From the NCBI GenBank assembly GCA_036620675.1, contig JAZHEE010000012.1: 64,000 nucleotides of DNA; one strand, 5' to 3'. This DNA comes from Jejubacter sp036620675. GTDB lineage: Bacteria > Pseudomonadota > Gammaproteobacteria > Enterobacterales > Enterobacteriaceae. A program made the translations under genes and the position numbers. The notes under the pieces are model-generated. The model did no database searches. It saw only the letters and a program-made list of their open reading frames with translations, and had not been told where the DNA came from. The number at the start of each line of letters is the position of its first letter. Positions within the stretch are counted from its first letter, which is position 1. This document shows, one piece after another, positions 1 through 7,103 of the stretch.

Positions 1-232
1 TCCCTCTCCCGTTTCGGGAGAGGGCCGGGGTGAGGGTGACAGGCGGCTCCGGCGCCCTGTTTCAGAATAAAAACGGCAGAATATAATGATGCGGCGGGCT
101 GTTCCGTTCATTGGCGGGAAACTCCCTCTCCCGTTTCGGGAGAGGGCCGGGGTGAGGGTGACAGGCGGCTCCGGCGCCCTGTTTCAGAATAAAAACGGCG
201 GAACATAGCGATGCGGTGGGCTGTTCCGTTCA
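1..232. repeat. Two-copy tandem direct repeat, 122-bp period
   Basis: Bases 1-110 and 123-232 are near-identical copies separated by a 12-bp spacer. Each begins with a 9-bp-stem hairpin (CCCTCTCCC-gtttc-GGGAGAGGG), followed by a GGGTGAGGG box and ends in GTTCCGTTCA. The copies differ by only a few substitutions near the 3' end. The first copy may extend left of the window. The hairpin core resembles the palindromic intergenic repeats common in enterobacterial genomes. Seen directly; the family assignment is tentative. Confidence 0.85.
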
Positions 233-663
233 CTTTGCGTCACTGCTTCTCTGTGGATTCACCGGTTCCGCAACCGACATATAAAAATACCCTTCAGGTA
301 AGCGGAACCTTCTCCTGCGCTACATAATCACCCAGAAGCCAGGGCAGCCGTCGGTAACTTCAGCTTCACGATAATCCGCGATGAACCTTTTTTATTGCGC
401 CTCTTGCGTTGGGCGTCTGAATGGAAACAGGGGAAAGGACGGTCGCTTTGCGGGAAGGGAAAGAAAACGGGGCCGTATGCAAGAGCCCCGCCCCGGCGCC
501 CGATAGTGCGAATATTGGTTAGCCGGGCTGCGCATAATACCTTGTTGACGTAGGGAATCCAGATGTCGGGTGATAGTTTCAGACTTTTTAGCGCAAGCAG
601 ATGTCAGTATCCCTGAAAAATGCATTGTTCTGCTTCCCTTCCTGTTGGCTTCACATATTCTGC
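233..663. other. Non-coding stretch with a possible gene remnant
   Basis: No convincing gene. On the minus strand, about 387 down to 320, a 20-residue open stretch ending in a stop (…ADYREAEVTDGCPGFWVIM) reads like the C-terminal tail of a lost protein, with a stop just upstream in the same frame. Family not recognised. The 77-codon minus-strand ORF at 392-625 has low-complexity composition and no recognisable features, so I leave it out. Confidence 0.35.
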
Positions 664-1551
664 TTACGCCGATCTCAATTCTCTAATCACTTCCAGAAAT
701 GATGCCAGCAGGGGAGAGGGGTCATCATTTCTATATATGCAATTCAGCTCGACGGAATTTAATGCACTATCTTGCAACTTGCGAAACACTACGCCGGGAA
801 GCTGCAGATAGGTTCCGGAATGCGTCGTGATACCAACGCCAAACCGGCTCGCGACCAGGGTGATACAGCTCATAACATCGTCGACCTCATGCTCAATTTT
901 CAGACGTAATCCCTTATTACGAAACGCGGCATAGATCTCGTGGCGTAGACCGTATGGTGAGGCATTAGGGTAAAGGATTAACGGTTCTGATTGTAAATCT
1001 TCCAGGCTAATTTCAGGAAGGTGGCACAGAGGATGAGACTCGTGAAGCGCGACAAAAACCTCTTCTCTGGATACCCAATCAATCAAAATATCAGGCGCCT
1101 CCAGGGGAAAACGACAGAACCCGATATTTAGCTGTCTTTTGTGTAGAGCGGAAACCTGCTCCAGCTTGGACAGATTGTGCAGGCATACTTTTACGCAGGG
1201 AAAAGCCTGGTGATAGCGTTCCAGAATCTTAAGCACGCTTTGTAGTCCACCAAAGTTGAACAGCCCTACATCAAGGCGGCCACTGTAGCCGCTCGCCGTT
1301 CTTAACACCTGTTCAGAGGCAATATCGGCAAGAGAAAGAATCGTTACTGCATAGTCGTGGAGCGCATGCCCGGCTGGGGTTAATTCAATTCCTTTTGGCT
1401 GACGAAGAAATAGCCTGGCGCCAAGACTTTCTTCAAGCTGCATGATAGCTCTGCTGAGAGGGGGTTGAGTGATATTCAGCCGGTTTGCTGCTCTGTGGAA
1501 GTTTAACTCTTCCGTCAGAACAAGAAAGGATCGCAGGTGCTGTAAATTCAT
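664..1551 (-). CDS. LysR-family transcriptional regulator
   Basis: 295-residue LysR-type regulator. The N-terminal winged helix-turn-helix (about residues 1-60: HLRSFLVLTEELNFHRAANRLNITQPPLSRAIMQLEESLG) matches the family, and the rest is a periplasmic-binding-like effector domain to about residue 290. It is divergent from the amidohydrolase at 1667 with 115 bp between start codons, the usual arrangement for a LysR protein that controls its neighbour and itself. The likely inducer is an intermediate of the pathway encoded by the next three genes, which is inference. Length is normal and the gene is intact. Confidence 0.9.
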   Translation of the reverse strand: MNLQHLRSFLVLTEELNFHRAANRLNITQPPLSRAIMQLEESLGARLFLRQPKGIELTPAGHALHDYAVTILSLADIASEQVLRTASGYSGRLDVGLFNFGGLQSVLKILERYHQAFPCVKVCLHNLSKLEQVSALHKRQLNIGFCRFPLEAPDILIDWVSREEVFVALHESHPLCHLPEISLEDLQSEPLILYPNASPYGLRHEIYAAFRNKGLRLKIEHEVDDVMSCITLVASRFGVGITTHSGTYLQLPGVVFRKLQDSALNSVELNCIYRNDDPSPLLASFLEVIRELRSA

Positions 1552-1666
1552 GACAGAAGAATCTCCGTTCGATACCTAAAAGGTATCGGCTGAGTAATAT
1601 TACGAATTAGACGGTATCAGAGCAGAATACTACTATGGCTTCATGTTTCCTAATCCTGAGGGATTT

Positions 1667-2614
1667 ATGAAAATTATTGGTATTGAAGAGCACTGGATCT
1701 CCCGCAAATTCGCGGGTTTCTATCCGGCAGAAGGCCAGCCTGGTCAGGATGCCCCGATTGATGTTTTGACTAATATAGGCCAGGGACGGATCGACGTCCT
1801 TGATAAAGAAGGGATTGACATTCAGGTACTGGGACACGGCATGTTTCCTGCCACTACGGCACCTTTGGCTGATATACGGGAAACGAACGATCAGGTCGCC
1901 GAGGCGATAGCCCGTTTCCCAACGCGTTTTGCCGCATTTGCGGCGCTACCTCTGGCAGATGCCAGGATTGCTGCAGAAGAACTGGAACGTACTGTGGTGA
2001 ATTACGGGTTTAAAGGCGCGATGATCAACGGAACAATTGACGGAAAATTCCTCGATAACCCGATTTTTGAACCGTTACTGGCCAGGGCACAGGCGCTGGA
2101 TGTTCCCCTCTATCTCCATCCTGCCTATCCGGTACCCGCGATAAGCGATATATATTATAAGGGTGAATTCAGCGATCTGGTGGGGTTCACCTTAGGGTCA
2201 ACAACGGCGGGCTGGCACTGGGAAGTTGGGTTGCATGTACTTCGAATGATTGTTTCCGGTGTCTTCGATCGCTATCCCAATTTGCAAATTATCATTGGTC
2301 ATCTGGGGGAGCTGATCCCATTCTTTTGGGAGCGTATAAAATTCTGGCTGGAACCGAGAGCCACAGGGCTAAAGTATCCGGTTCGTGAGTATTTCTTCCG
2401 TAATATACATGTCACAACCAGTGGGTATTCCACGCTGCCTCCCTTTATGCTGGCGCTGGAGATATTTGGTGCGGACAGAATTATTTTCTCGGTAGATTAT
2501 CCGTTTAATCCGATACGGCCCGCGGTGGAGTTTCTGAAAAAGTTACCGGTTAGCAAGGAAGAGCAGCTAAAAATAGCGAGTGGAAATGTTTCTAAGCTTC
2601 TGAAAATAGAATAG
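1667..2614 (+). CDS. Amidohydrolase-2 family (ACMSD/decarboxylase-like) enzyme
   Basis: 315-residue TIM-barrel metal hydrolase of the amidohydrolase-2 family, which includes gamma-resorcylate and 2,3-dihydroxybenzoate decarboxylases. Visible metal-site motifs are ExH at residues 7-9 (IGIEEHW), a histidine in LYLHPAYP near residue 156, IIGHLGE in the middle and an aspartate in FSVDYPF near residue 280. The ATG at 1667 is chosen because the family starts with this ExH strand and a GAGGG ribosome binding site lies just upstream; an in-frame ATG at 1643 has no such site. It probably acts on a small aromatic or cyclic acid in the cytosol. Substrate unknown. It is divergent from the LysR gene. Confidence 0.82.
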   Translation: MKIIGIEEHWISRKFAGFYPAEGQPGQDAPIDVLTNIGQGRIDVLDKEGIDIQVLGHGMFPATTAPLADIRETNDQVAEAIARFPTRFAAFAALPLADARIAAEELERTVVNYGFKGAMINGTIDGKFLDNPIFEPLLARAQALDVPLYLHPAYPVPAISDIYYKGEFSDLVGFTLGSTTAGWHWEVGLHVLRMIVSGVFDRYPNLQIIIGHLGELIPFFWERIKFWLEPRATGLKYPVREYFFRNIHVTTSGYSTLPPFMLALEIFGADRIIFSVDYPFNPIRPAVEFLKKLPVSKEEQLKIASGNVSKLLKIE

Positions 2615-3001
2615 GCATACAAATTTAGCGCCAGACATAAGTCTGTGCATATGCCTGCAATCATTGAGGATGCATGATTTTGACATGCCAGAGGATCGTG
2701 TTGTCGCCTGCGAAGATATTTACCACTGAACGACAAAAGGAGCATTTTCATAACTCCACTCGTGATGGTAGGGGACATGAGAGTATCAACGCTGTTTTTC
2801 TGGTTTATCTAGCCTTGCGCTCGGCTATATAGCAGGGCGTTCAGGGATGCAATATTTGAATTTTTCGGCCAGATGCTACCGGGAATAGCGGGCTTTCTGA
2901 CGACTCGATTTAACAATAGGTGCTCAAATCCGCGTTCTGAACTTTATTGGGTATATAATTATTTTTAATAAAATTGAAATCCTGTTAAGAGGCTAAAAAC
3001 C
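2615..3001. other. 387-bp gap, possible decayed coding sequence and promoter
   Basis: No intact ORF. The plus strand around 2740-2900 contains short hydrophobic open stretches interrupted by stops (for example VSTLFFWFI followed by TAG), which could be a decayed membrane-protein gene. The last 60 bp are very AT-rich (TATATAATTATTTTTAATAAAATTG) and probably hold the promoter of the cupin gene. Low certainty on the remnant. Confidence 0.3.
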
Positions 3002-3529
3002 ATGAGCAACACAGCGAACATCAAAACGGGTAAAATAAAAACATCTGACAAAGCATTTAAAGTGCGGCGAATTGTAACGGGTGAGAAAAATGGTCGTTCC
3101 TTAATAACCTCCGATGATATTGTCAAAACAACCGTCGCAATGAATGATATACCCGAGTTTGTGACAACGGATGTCTGGAAAACAAATACGTTTCCAAATG
3201 ATTATGTTGATGATTTTTCTGAAGATAGTGAATATAGCTTTTCTTTAGAGCCCACTCCTCACGGAAGTATATTGCGTTTAACAGAATTTATTCCTAATGA
3301 AGATCTCATCAAGCAGAGTGGCGTATCATCGCCTCAATTCCACACAACGGATACGGTGGACTATGGTGTTGTGCTTCGAGGGGAAATCACGCTACTGACT
3401 GATACCAGTGAAACTTTAGTCAGGCAAGGCGATATCGTGATCATGCGTGGTGTCAATCATGCATGGGTAAATAACTCAGCGCATTCAACTTTAATGCTAT
3501 TTGTGTTGATGGCGGGTAAGCAACGATAA
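3002..3529 (+). CDS. Cupin-domain protein
   Basis: 175 residues with a C-terminal cupin beta-barrel (about residues 90-172). The second cupin motif is clear: GDIVIMRGVNHAWVN fits G(X)5-x-G(X)2H(X)3N with R in the proline position. The first motif is weaker (FHTTDTVDYGVVLRGE), with one histidine and an acidic residue in place of the usual HxH, so metal binding is uncertain. A GAGG ribosome binding site precedes the ATG. Codon use is AT-rich like its neighbours and unlike the core genes to the right. It sits between an amidohydrolase and a lipocalin-like protein, so a role in the same small-molecule pathway is likely. Exact reaction not assignable. Confidence 0.78.
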   Translation: MSNTANIKTGKIKTSDKAFKVRRIVTGEKNGRSLITSDDIVKTTVAMNDIPEFVTTDVWKTNTFPNDYVDDFSEDSEYSFSLEPTPHGSILRLTEFIPNEDLIKQSGVSSPQFHTTDTVDYGVVLRGEITLLTDTSETLVRQGDIVIMRGVNHAWVNNSAHSTLMLFVLMAGKQR

Positions 3530-3577
3530 ACAGCGATTGATTTTGTATAATGATTAATGCGAAAGATAGGATTACAC

Positions 3578-4015
3578 ATGAAAGCAGAAGATGTTATAGG
3601 AACCTGGCAATTAACAAGTTATCAGTTAAAAGATAATTTTGGTAATTTAGTATTTCCCTTCGGTGAACACGCCCAGGGGTTTCTTATTTATAATAAAAGC
3701 GGTTATGTTACTGCGCAGATTATGAAGCCGGGTCGGGAAAAATACGACGGTAAGAGCTTATTTGATGGCAATGACAAAGTGTTAGCTGAATCTGCACGTG
3801 GTTATATTTCTTATGTTGCCAGGTATACCGTAAATGTAGCAGATAACACAGTAACTCATGATATTATTCTGAGCTTAAACCCTGGATTGATTGGTAATTC
3901 CCAAAGACGTTTTGTGAACATGAGTGAAGACTTATCCACACTAGATATTATTTCTGAAATTGATGGTGCTAAACTTTCGTGGCGGAAAGTGCTAAACGCT
4001 CATGAAGAGTATTAA
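3578..4015 (+). CDS. Lipocalin-like domain protein
   Basis: 145 residues resembling the lipocalin-like domain family (PF13924 type): an N-terminal VIGTWQLTSYQLKDNFGN strand, then a QGFLIYNKSGYVTAQIM stretch that fits the family's 'G-x-L-x-Y-x-x-x-G' pattern. These proteins often accompany secondary-metabolite or aromatic-degradation enzymes and bind or convert a small ligand. The ATG at 3578 is preferred over 3557 because only it has an AGGA ribosome binding site at proper spacing. The gene lies 48 bp after the cupin gene, so co-transcription is likely. No signal peptide. Confidence 0.72.
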   Translation: MKAEDVIGTWQLTSYQLKDNFGNLVFPFGEHAQGFLIYNKSGYVTAQIMKPGREKYDGKSLFDGNDKVLAESARGYISYVARYTVNVADNTVTHDIILSLNPGLIGNSQRRFVNMSEDLSTLDIISEIDGAKLSWRKVLNAHEEY

Positions 4016-4025
4016 TTCAGACCCG

Positions 4026-4066
4026 ATCTGACAGTTACCGGTTATTTATACAGGTATCTGTCAGAT
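4026..4066 (+). terminator. Inverted repeat after the catabolic cluster
   Basis: A 9-bp perfect stem (ATCTGACAG at 4026-4034, CTGTCAGAT at 4058-4066) is extended inward by four more pairs after a T-T mismatch. It lies 11 bp past the lipocalin-like stop codon. No long T run follows, so termination is plausible but not certain. From 4067 to 4301 I see no gene; this is the junction with the truncated tail gene. Confidence 0.5.
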
Positions 4067-4301
4067 TACATCAGCTTAGCTTTTTCTCAGCCCGGAAGCG
4101 CTTTCCATTAAGTAATGTTTCCATGGCGTCCGATCACAACAGTTGCCCCGTACTCCGCTCGGAAAGATATAATTCCCGGCAGGGAAAAGGTTCTGTATCT
4201 GCAAGGGTATATATACAGTGCATGCCTGAAACAGCTGTATAGTTGGAAGCCTGCGCCAGGCTGTACATTTCAGGTAGCGCAGGCAACCGGTAGTCCTAAG
4301 A

Positions 4302-4961
4302 TTGGGAGTTGTTTTTGTGGGCAATTTCTTACATCTTATCCAGCACGCTGAATCTGACGCGGCGCTGCTGTCCCGGCTGGCGGCGCTCTATGGCGCGGTG
4401 AGCAAGCCAACCAACGGATTCTGGTTATTCCTGGAGTATGGCGCCGGCCAGACGGTATCGGGTCGCGAAATGGTTGAAGTTACGATCACGCCTGAGATGG
4501 TATCCCGGTGGAACTATTCAGAAAGGAAGCGGGACGGGGCGCAGTCTACGGCGAAAAAGAAAGGTAAGGTGACGGTTAACTATTTCGACCCGGCCAGCGG
4601 CGAGATTAAAAGCCACGAAGTGGAGCACGACGGCACGGACAAGATACATCCCCACACCCAACCGGATCAGAGCCATGCGCAGCAGAACGCCGCCGCGAAG
4701 GTGAAGCGGGTGGAAAAATCCGGGCGAAAAATGTCACTGACCATGCCGGTGGTGCCAGAGCTGGTGAAACTGACGGCAGAGAGTCGGATCACAACGCAGG
4801 GGTTTGGGGTCAGGGAAGATCACAACTGGCTGACAGAGAGCCTGCAATTTTCGATGTCTGAAAGCGGTTTTACGCTGGAAATTGACCTGGCAACGGATAT
4901 TTCGCAGAAAGGGGAGAAGGGGAAGAAAGGGACGCTGCCAGCGGTGGATTATTTTGGATAG
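4302..4961 (+). pseudogene. 5'-truncated phage tail gpD / VgrG-fold protein
   Basis: The C-terminal part of a phage late-control gpD-type tail protein, the fold shared with VgrG. Recognisable parts are LLSRLAALYGAV (gpD 'receptor' domain), SRWNYSERKRDGAQ, a linker rich in K/H/Q, MSLTMP, and the closing HNWLTESLQFSMSESGFTLEIDL. Full-length family members are well over 300 residues, and the N-terminal half is missing with no homologous reading frame upstream. The first codons (MGVVFVGNFLHL) look like random junction sequence, so the nominal start is arbitrary. It marks an old prophage or tail-island remnant. A short functional product cannot be excluded but is unlikely. Confidence 0.65.
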
Positions 4962-5022
4962 ATAGCGGTACTGCTGTTACGCTATCATGTCAACATACCC
5001 TTTATGATGAAGAGGATTTTGT

Positions 5023-5550
5023 ATGAAAAAAAGGATTTTGCTGTGTGCATTGTTGGCCCTGTCTGGAGTAGTGCACGGGACTGAGCCGGTTTATACAGGG
5101 CCGGATTGTTCACAAGGCGATGGAAAAGACGAAATTATTTCTGTGGTTCATACAGCGTTAATTTCCGGGTTGGGTGATATCCCTAAGAGCGATAAAGCCA
5201 GAATAGAAAAGCAAGATAAATATATAAACTCATTTGATGTGGGAAATAAATCACTGAGTTTCTTAGTCAAAAGACTGGCATCTGAAGAAATGAAACAAAA
5301 AGATGTTCTGGAAAAACTGGTCATGTTTAGCTATGACAAGAAACATCCGGAAGATATCAAACCTGGCGGCATGCTTTATGAACGATATATGAATAAGAAA
5401 GTATATAATCAATTCTATGAGATAAAAAGCAGCAATGGTATTATAGCTATATCAGAAAGGTATGCAATTCCATCTGCAATCGGAGGTGACAATCTGTCAT
5501 ATGAATGTTCTGATATCGGACGTGTTTTTATTGTTACCGATGTGTTTTAA
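5023..5550 (+). CDS. Exported protein of unknown function, candidate immunity protein
   Basis: 175 residues with a clear Sec signal peptide (MKKRILLCALLALSGVVHG, cleavage near residue 19) and a mature part containing two cysteines (near residues 27 and 161) that could form a disulfide. No family recognised. It is AT-rich. It converges on the GH19 hydrolase, with only the terminator hairpin between them. A periplasmic protein next to a secreted peptidoglycan hydrolase suggests immunity, although a true immunity gene is usually downstream on the same strand, so this is inference. An AGAGGA ribosome binding site precedes the ATG. Confidence 0.65.
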   Translation: MKKRILLCALLALSGVVHGTEPVYTGPDCSQGDGKDEIISVVHTALISGLGDIPKSDKARIEKQDKYINSFDVGNKSLSFLVKRLASEEMKQKDVLEKLVMFSYDKKHPEDIKPGGMLYERYMNKKVYNQFYEIKSSNGIIAISERYAIPSAIGGDNLSYECSDIGRVFIVTDVF

Positions 5551-5553
5551 TTA

Positions 5554-5580
5554 AACATCCCGCATAATATGCGGGATGTT
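5554..5580. terminator. Bidirectional terminator hairpin
   Basis: Perfect 12-bp stem AACATCCCGCAT / ATGCGGGATGTT with a 3-base loop, placed between two convergent stop codons and flanked by A/T-rich sequence on both sides. It can serve both the exported-protein gene and the GH19 gene. Confidence 0.85.
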
Positions 5581-5581
5581 A

Positions 5582-6163
5582 TTATATGTTCAGTAACTGC
5601 TTTGCTTTGTTAAGTGCTCTGCGGCGCTCAGGCTTTCCGTTTATCCCTCCATTTACCCTGTGGCATATTTCGTCAAAGTTGTCTGCATCAGCCAGGAAAT
5701 TCAATCCACGACTTTTCCAGAACATGCAGGACGTTCTTACAGCTAATGATAAATCTTTAGCCACTATCTCGGGATTACCCTCTAAATCCTGATGGATTTG
5801 ATCACCATAACGGCGATAATTTTCTCTGCCGGTCAGATGTAACAATCCTCGCCCTATGTATTTTGGCCCATCCCCTGGAAACTTATTACCAACCCGCCTA
5901 CCTGCATTTGTTGTTGGTTCATATTCGAGTCCACCTTTAGCGGGGCGCTCTGTCAACCATAAGAAGTAGCCAGTTTCACAGCATGCTTGTGCGAGGAAAT
6001 GCGCAACCCGAAGTTTGTTTTTATTAATCTCATAAACAGAAAACCAATGATTAATATGAAAGGGAAGCGCGTGAAAATTGGCTTGTTGTGCGACTGCTCT
6101 TCCCCTGTTACTTCTGTATGGCAATGAGATGCCCATTAGTAATTGAGGGGTTACTGTAATCAT
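5582..6163 (-). CDS. GH19 family chitinase/lysozyme-like hydrolase, putative T6SS effector
   Basis: 193 residues matching the glycoside hydrolase 19 fold. The family's first catalytic glutamate fits E63 in AHFLAQACCETGYF and the second fits E72 in WLTERP, nine residues later as in short bacterial GH19 enzymes. The YIGRGLLHLTGRENYRRYG motif (about 105-125) and VNGGINGKPERR near the end are also typical. Such enzymes cleave the glycan backbone of peptidoglycan. The start at 6163 overlaps the hcp stop by ATGA, so the two are translationally coupled; a longer in-frame start at 6184 lies inside hcp. No signal peptide, which fits export with Hcp. Prophage endolysin is the alternative reading. Confidence 0.85.
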   Translation of the reverse strand: MITVTPQLLMGISLPYRSNRGRAVAQQANFHALPFHINHWFSVYEINKNKLRVAHFLAQACCETGYFLWLTERPAKGGLEYEPTTNAGRRVGNKFPGDGPKYIGRGLLHLTGRENYRRYGDQIHQDLEGNPEIVAKDLSLAVRTSCMFWKSRGLNFLADADNFDEICHRVNGGINGKPERRRALNKAKQLLNI

Positions 6164-6636
6164 GCTGTTGTTCTCTCGCTCCATGAGTCGGTAAACTGCA
6201 CATTACCATCACAATATTTCCATGTGATTTTTTCATAGCGTAATGACACATGTTCAACATGGTTAGTCTTGTCTTCGTTTACCATTGAAGGAGAAACCGA
6301 AACCACCTTTACCCCCTCCAGCAGCATATTAAAATATTCGACTTCCTGCCCGGCGTCGTTAATTTTATACCATCTGATTTCGGCGGAATGCAGGCGCTGA
6401 CCGGTTGCGACCGCCTTATAGAGATAGGGAGAGGACGAATCAAACACCTTTTCCAGATTCATTGCACCATGAATACGGGTTCCCGTTAGTTTTCCGGTAG
6501 CGTCATCGGTGGGAATTCTTAGGGAATGTCCGAAACTAATGATTTCGATACTGCCATCTCTGTCTATCACATCAACGGAGCCTTTGATATCCGCGCCGCC
6601 ATCATCTTTAAGCCACATATAAGCCGGAATTGCCAT
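6160..6636 (-). CDS. hcp: Hcp (TssD) family type VI secretion protein
   Basis: 158 residues with the Hcp tube-protein pattern: N-terminal AYMWLKDDGGADIKGSV, central SFGHSLRIP, and C-terminal FNMLLEGVKVVSVSP then HVEHVSLRYEKITWKY. Length matches the family (about 160). Hcp hexamers form the type VI secretion inner tube and carry small effectors in their lumen. It has a good AGAGG ribosome binding site. No other tss gene is present, so this is an orphan hcp delivering, or once delivering, the GH19 protein encoded directly after it with a 4-bp overlap. The rest of a T6SS would have to be elsewhere in the genome. Confidence 0.88.
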   Translation of the reverse strand: MAIPAYMWLKDDGGADIKGSVDVIDRDGSIEIISFGHSLRIPTDDATGKLTGTRIHGAMNLEKVFDSSSPYLYKAVATGQRLHSAEIRWYKINDAGQEVEYFNMLLEGVKVVSVSPSMVNEDKTNHVEHVSLRYEKITWKYCDGNVQFTDSWSERTTA

Positions 6637-6910
6637 AGTTAACCTCTTTATCCATGTTGTTATTAAGGTTTTAAATTACACAAAACATCATTCTGTTAGC
6701 AAGAAAAAAGTGGGTATTCAGGTTCACTCAAAGACGTACCAGAGGATTAATAGCAGCTAACAACCATTGATTTTTAGTGGGTAATAATCAGAATTTTCAT
6801 TCAAAGAAATGAATGACAGATGTTAAAGAGGATGGATTATGGAGGAAGTTGCAGGCTTTCACGTGACAGGGTTTCACCATCGTTTCACCATGTTAAAACG
6901 ATGTAAAAGA
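6637..6910. other. Intergenic region between hcp and tRNA-Pro
   Basis: No gene seen. It holds the hcp promoter region (AT-rich, minus strand) and a short direct repeat GTTTCACCATCGTTTCACCATG near 6868-6891. I looked for a second copy of the tRNA 3' end as an attachment site and found none here. Confidence 0.5.
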
Positions 6911-6938
6911 AAAAAGCAGCCATAAGAGGCTGCTTTTT
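6911..6938 (-). terminator. Terminator of tRNA-Pro
   Basis: GCAGCC / GGCTGC stem (6916-6921, 6928-6933) with a 6-base loop, bordered by A5 and T5 runs so that it works on either strand. It lies 11 bp past the CCA end of the tRNA gene. Confidence 0.85.
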
Positions 6939-6949
6939 CCTGGGAATTT

Positions 6950-7026
6950 TGGTCGGCACGAGAGGATTTGAACCTCCGACCCCTGACACCCCATGACAGT
7001 GCGCTACCAGACTGCGCTACGTGCCG
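6950..7026 (-). tRNA. proL: tRNA-Pro (GGG anticodon)
   Basis: 77-nt gene on the minus strand including encoded CCA. The acceptor stem CGGCACG pairs with CGTGCCG, the T arm contains GGTTCAAATCC, and the anticodon loop reads ATGGGGT (anticodon GGG). It differs from E. coli proL at only a few positions, and as there it lies just downstream of yejM. The 3' end faces the accessory region, the usual polarity for island insertion at a tRNA gene. Confidence 0.95.
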
Positions 7027-7103
7027 ATTCAGTGGGGCTAATACTACCGTTTTATTCGCTGAATGCAAGGGGCTGACCGTCTGAGTGAGTTATAAATAAT
7101 CAA

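Noticed and set aside
620..811. 63-codon plus-strand frame opposite the LysR gene's 3' end
   Set aside because: Mostly antisense to the regulator gene, no ribosome binding site, no family.
6637..6949. Possible att site duplicated from the tRNA-Pro 3' end
   Set aside because: No second copy of the tRNA 3' segment was found in 1-6949, and there is no integrase gene in the window.
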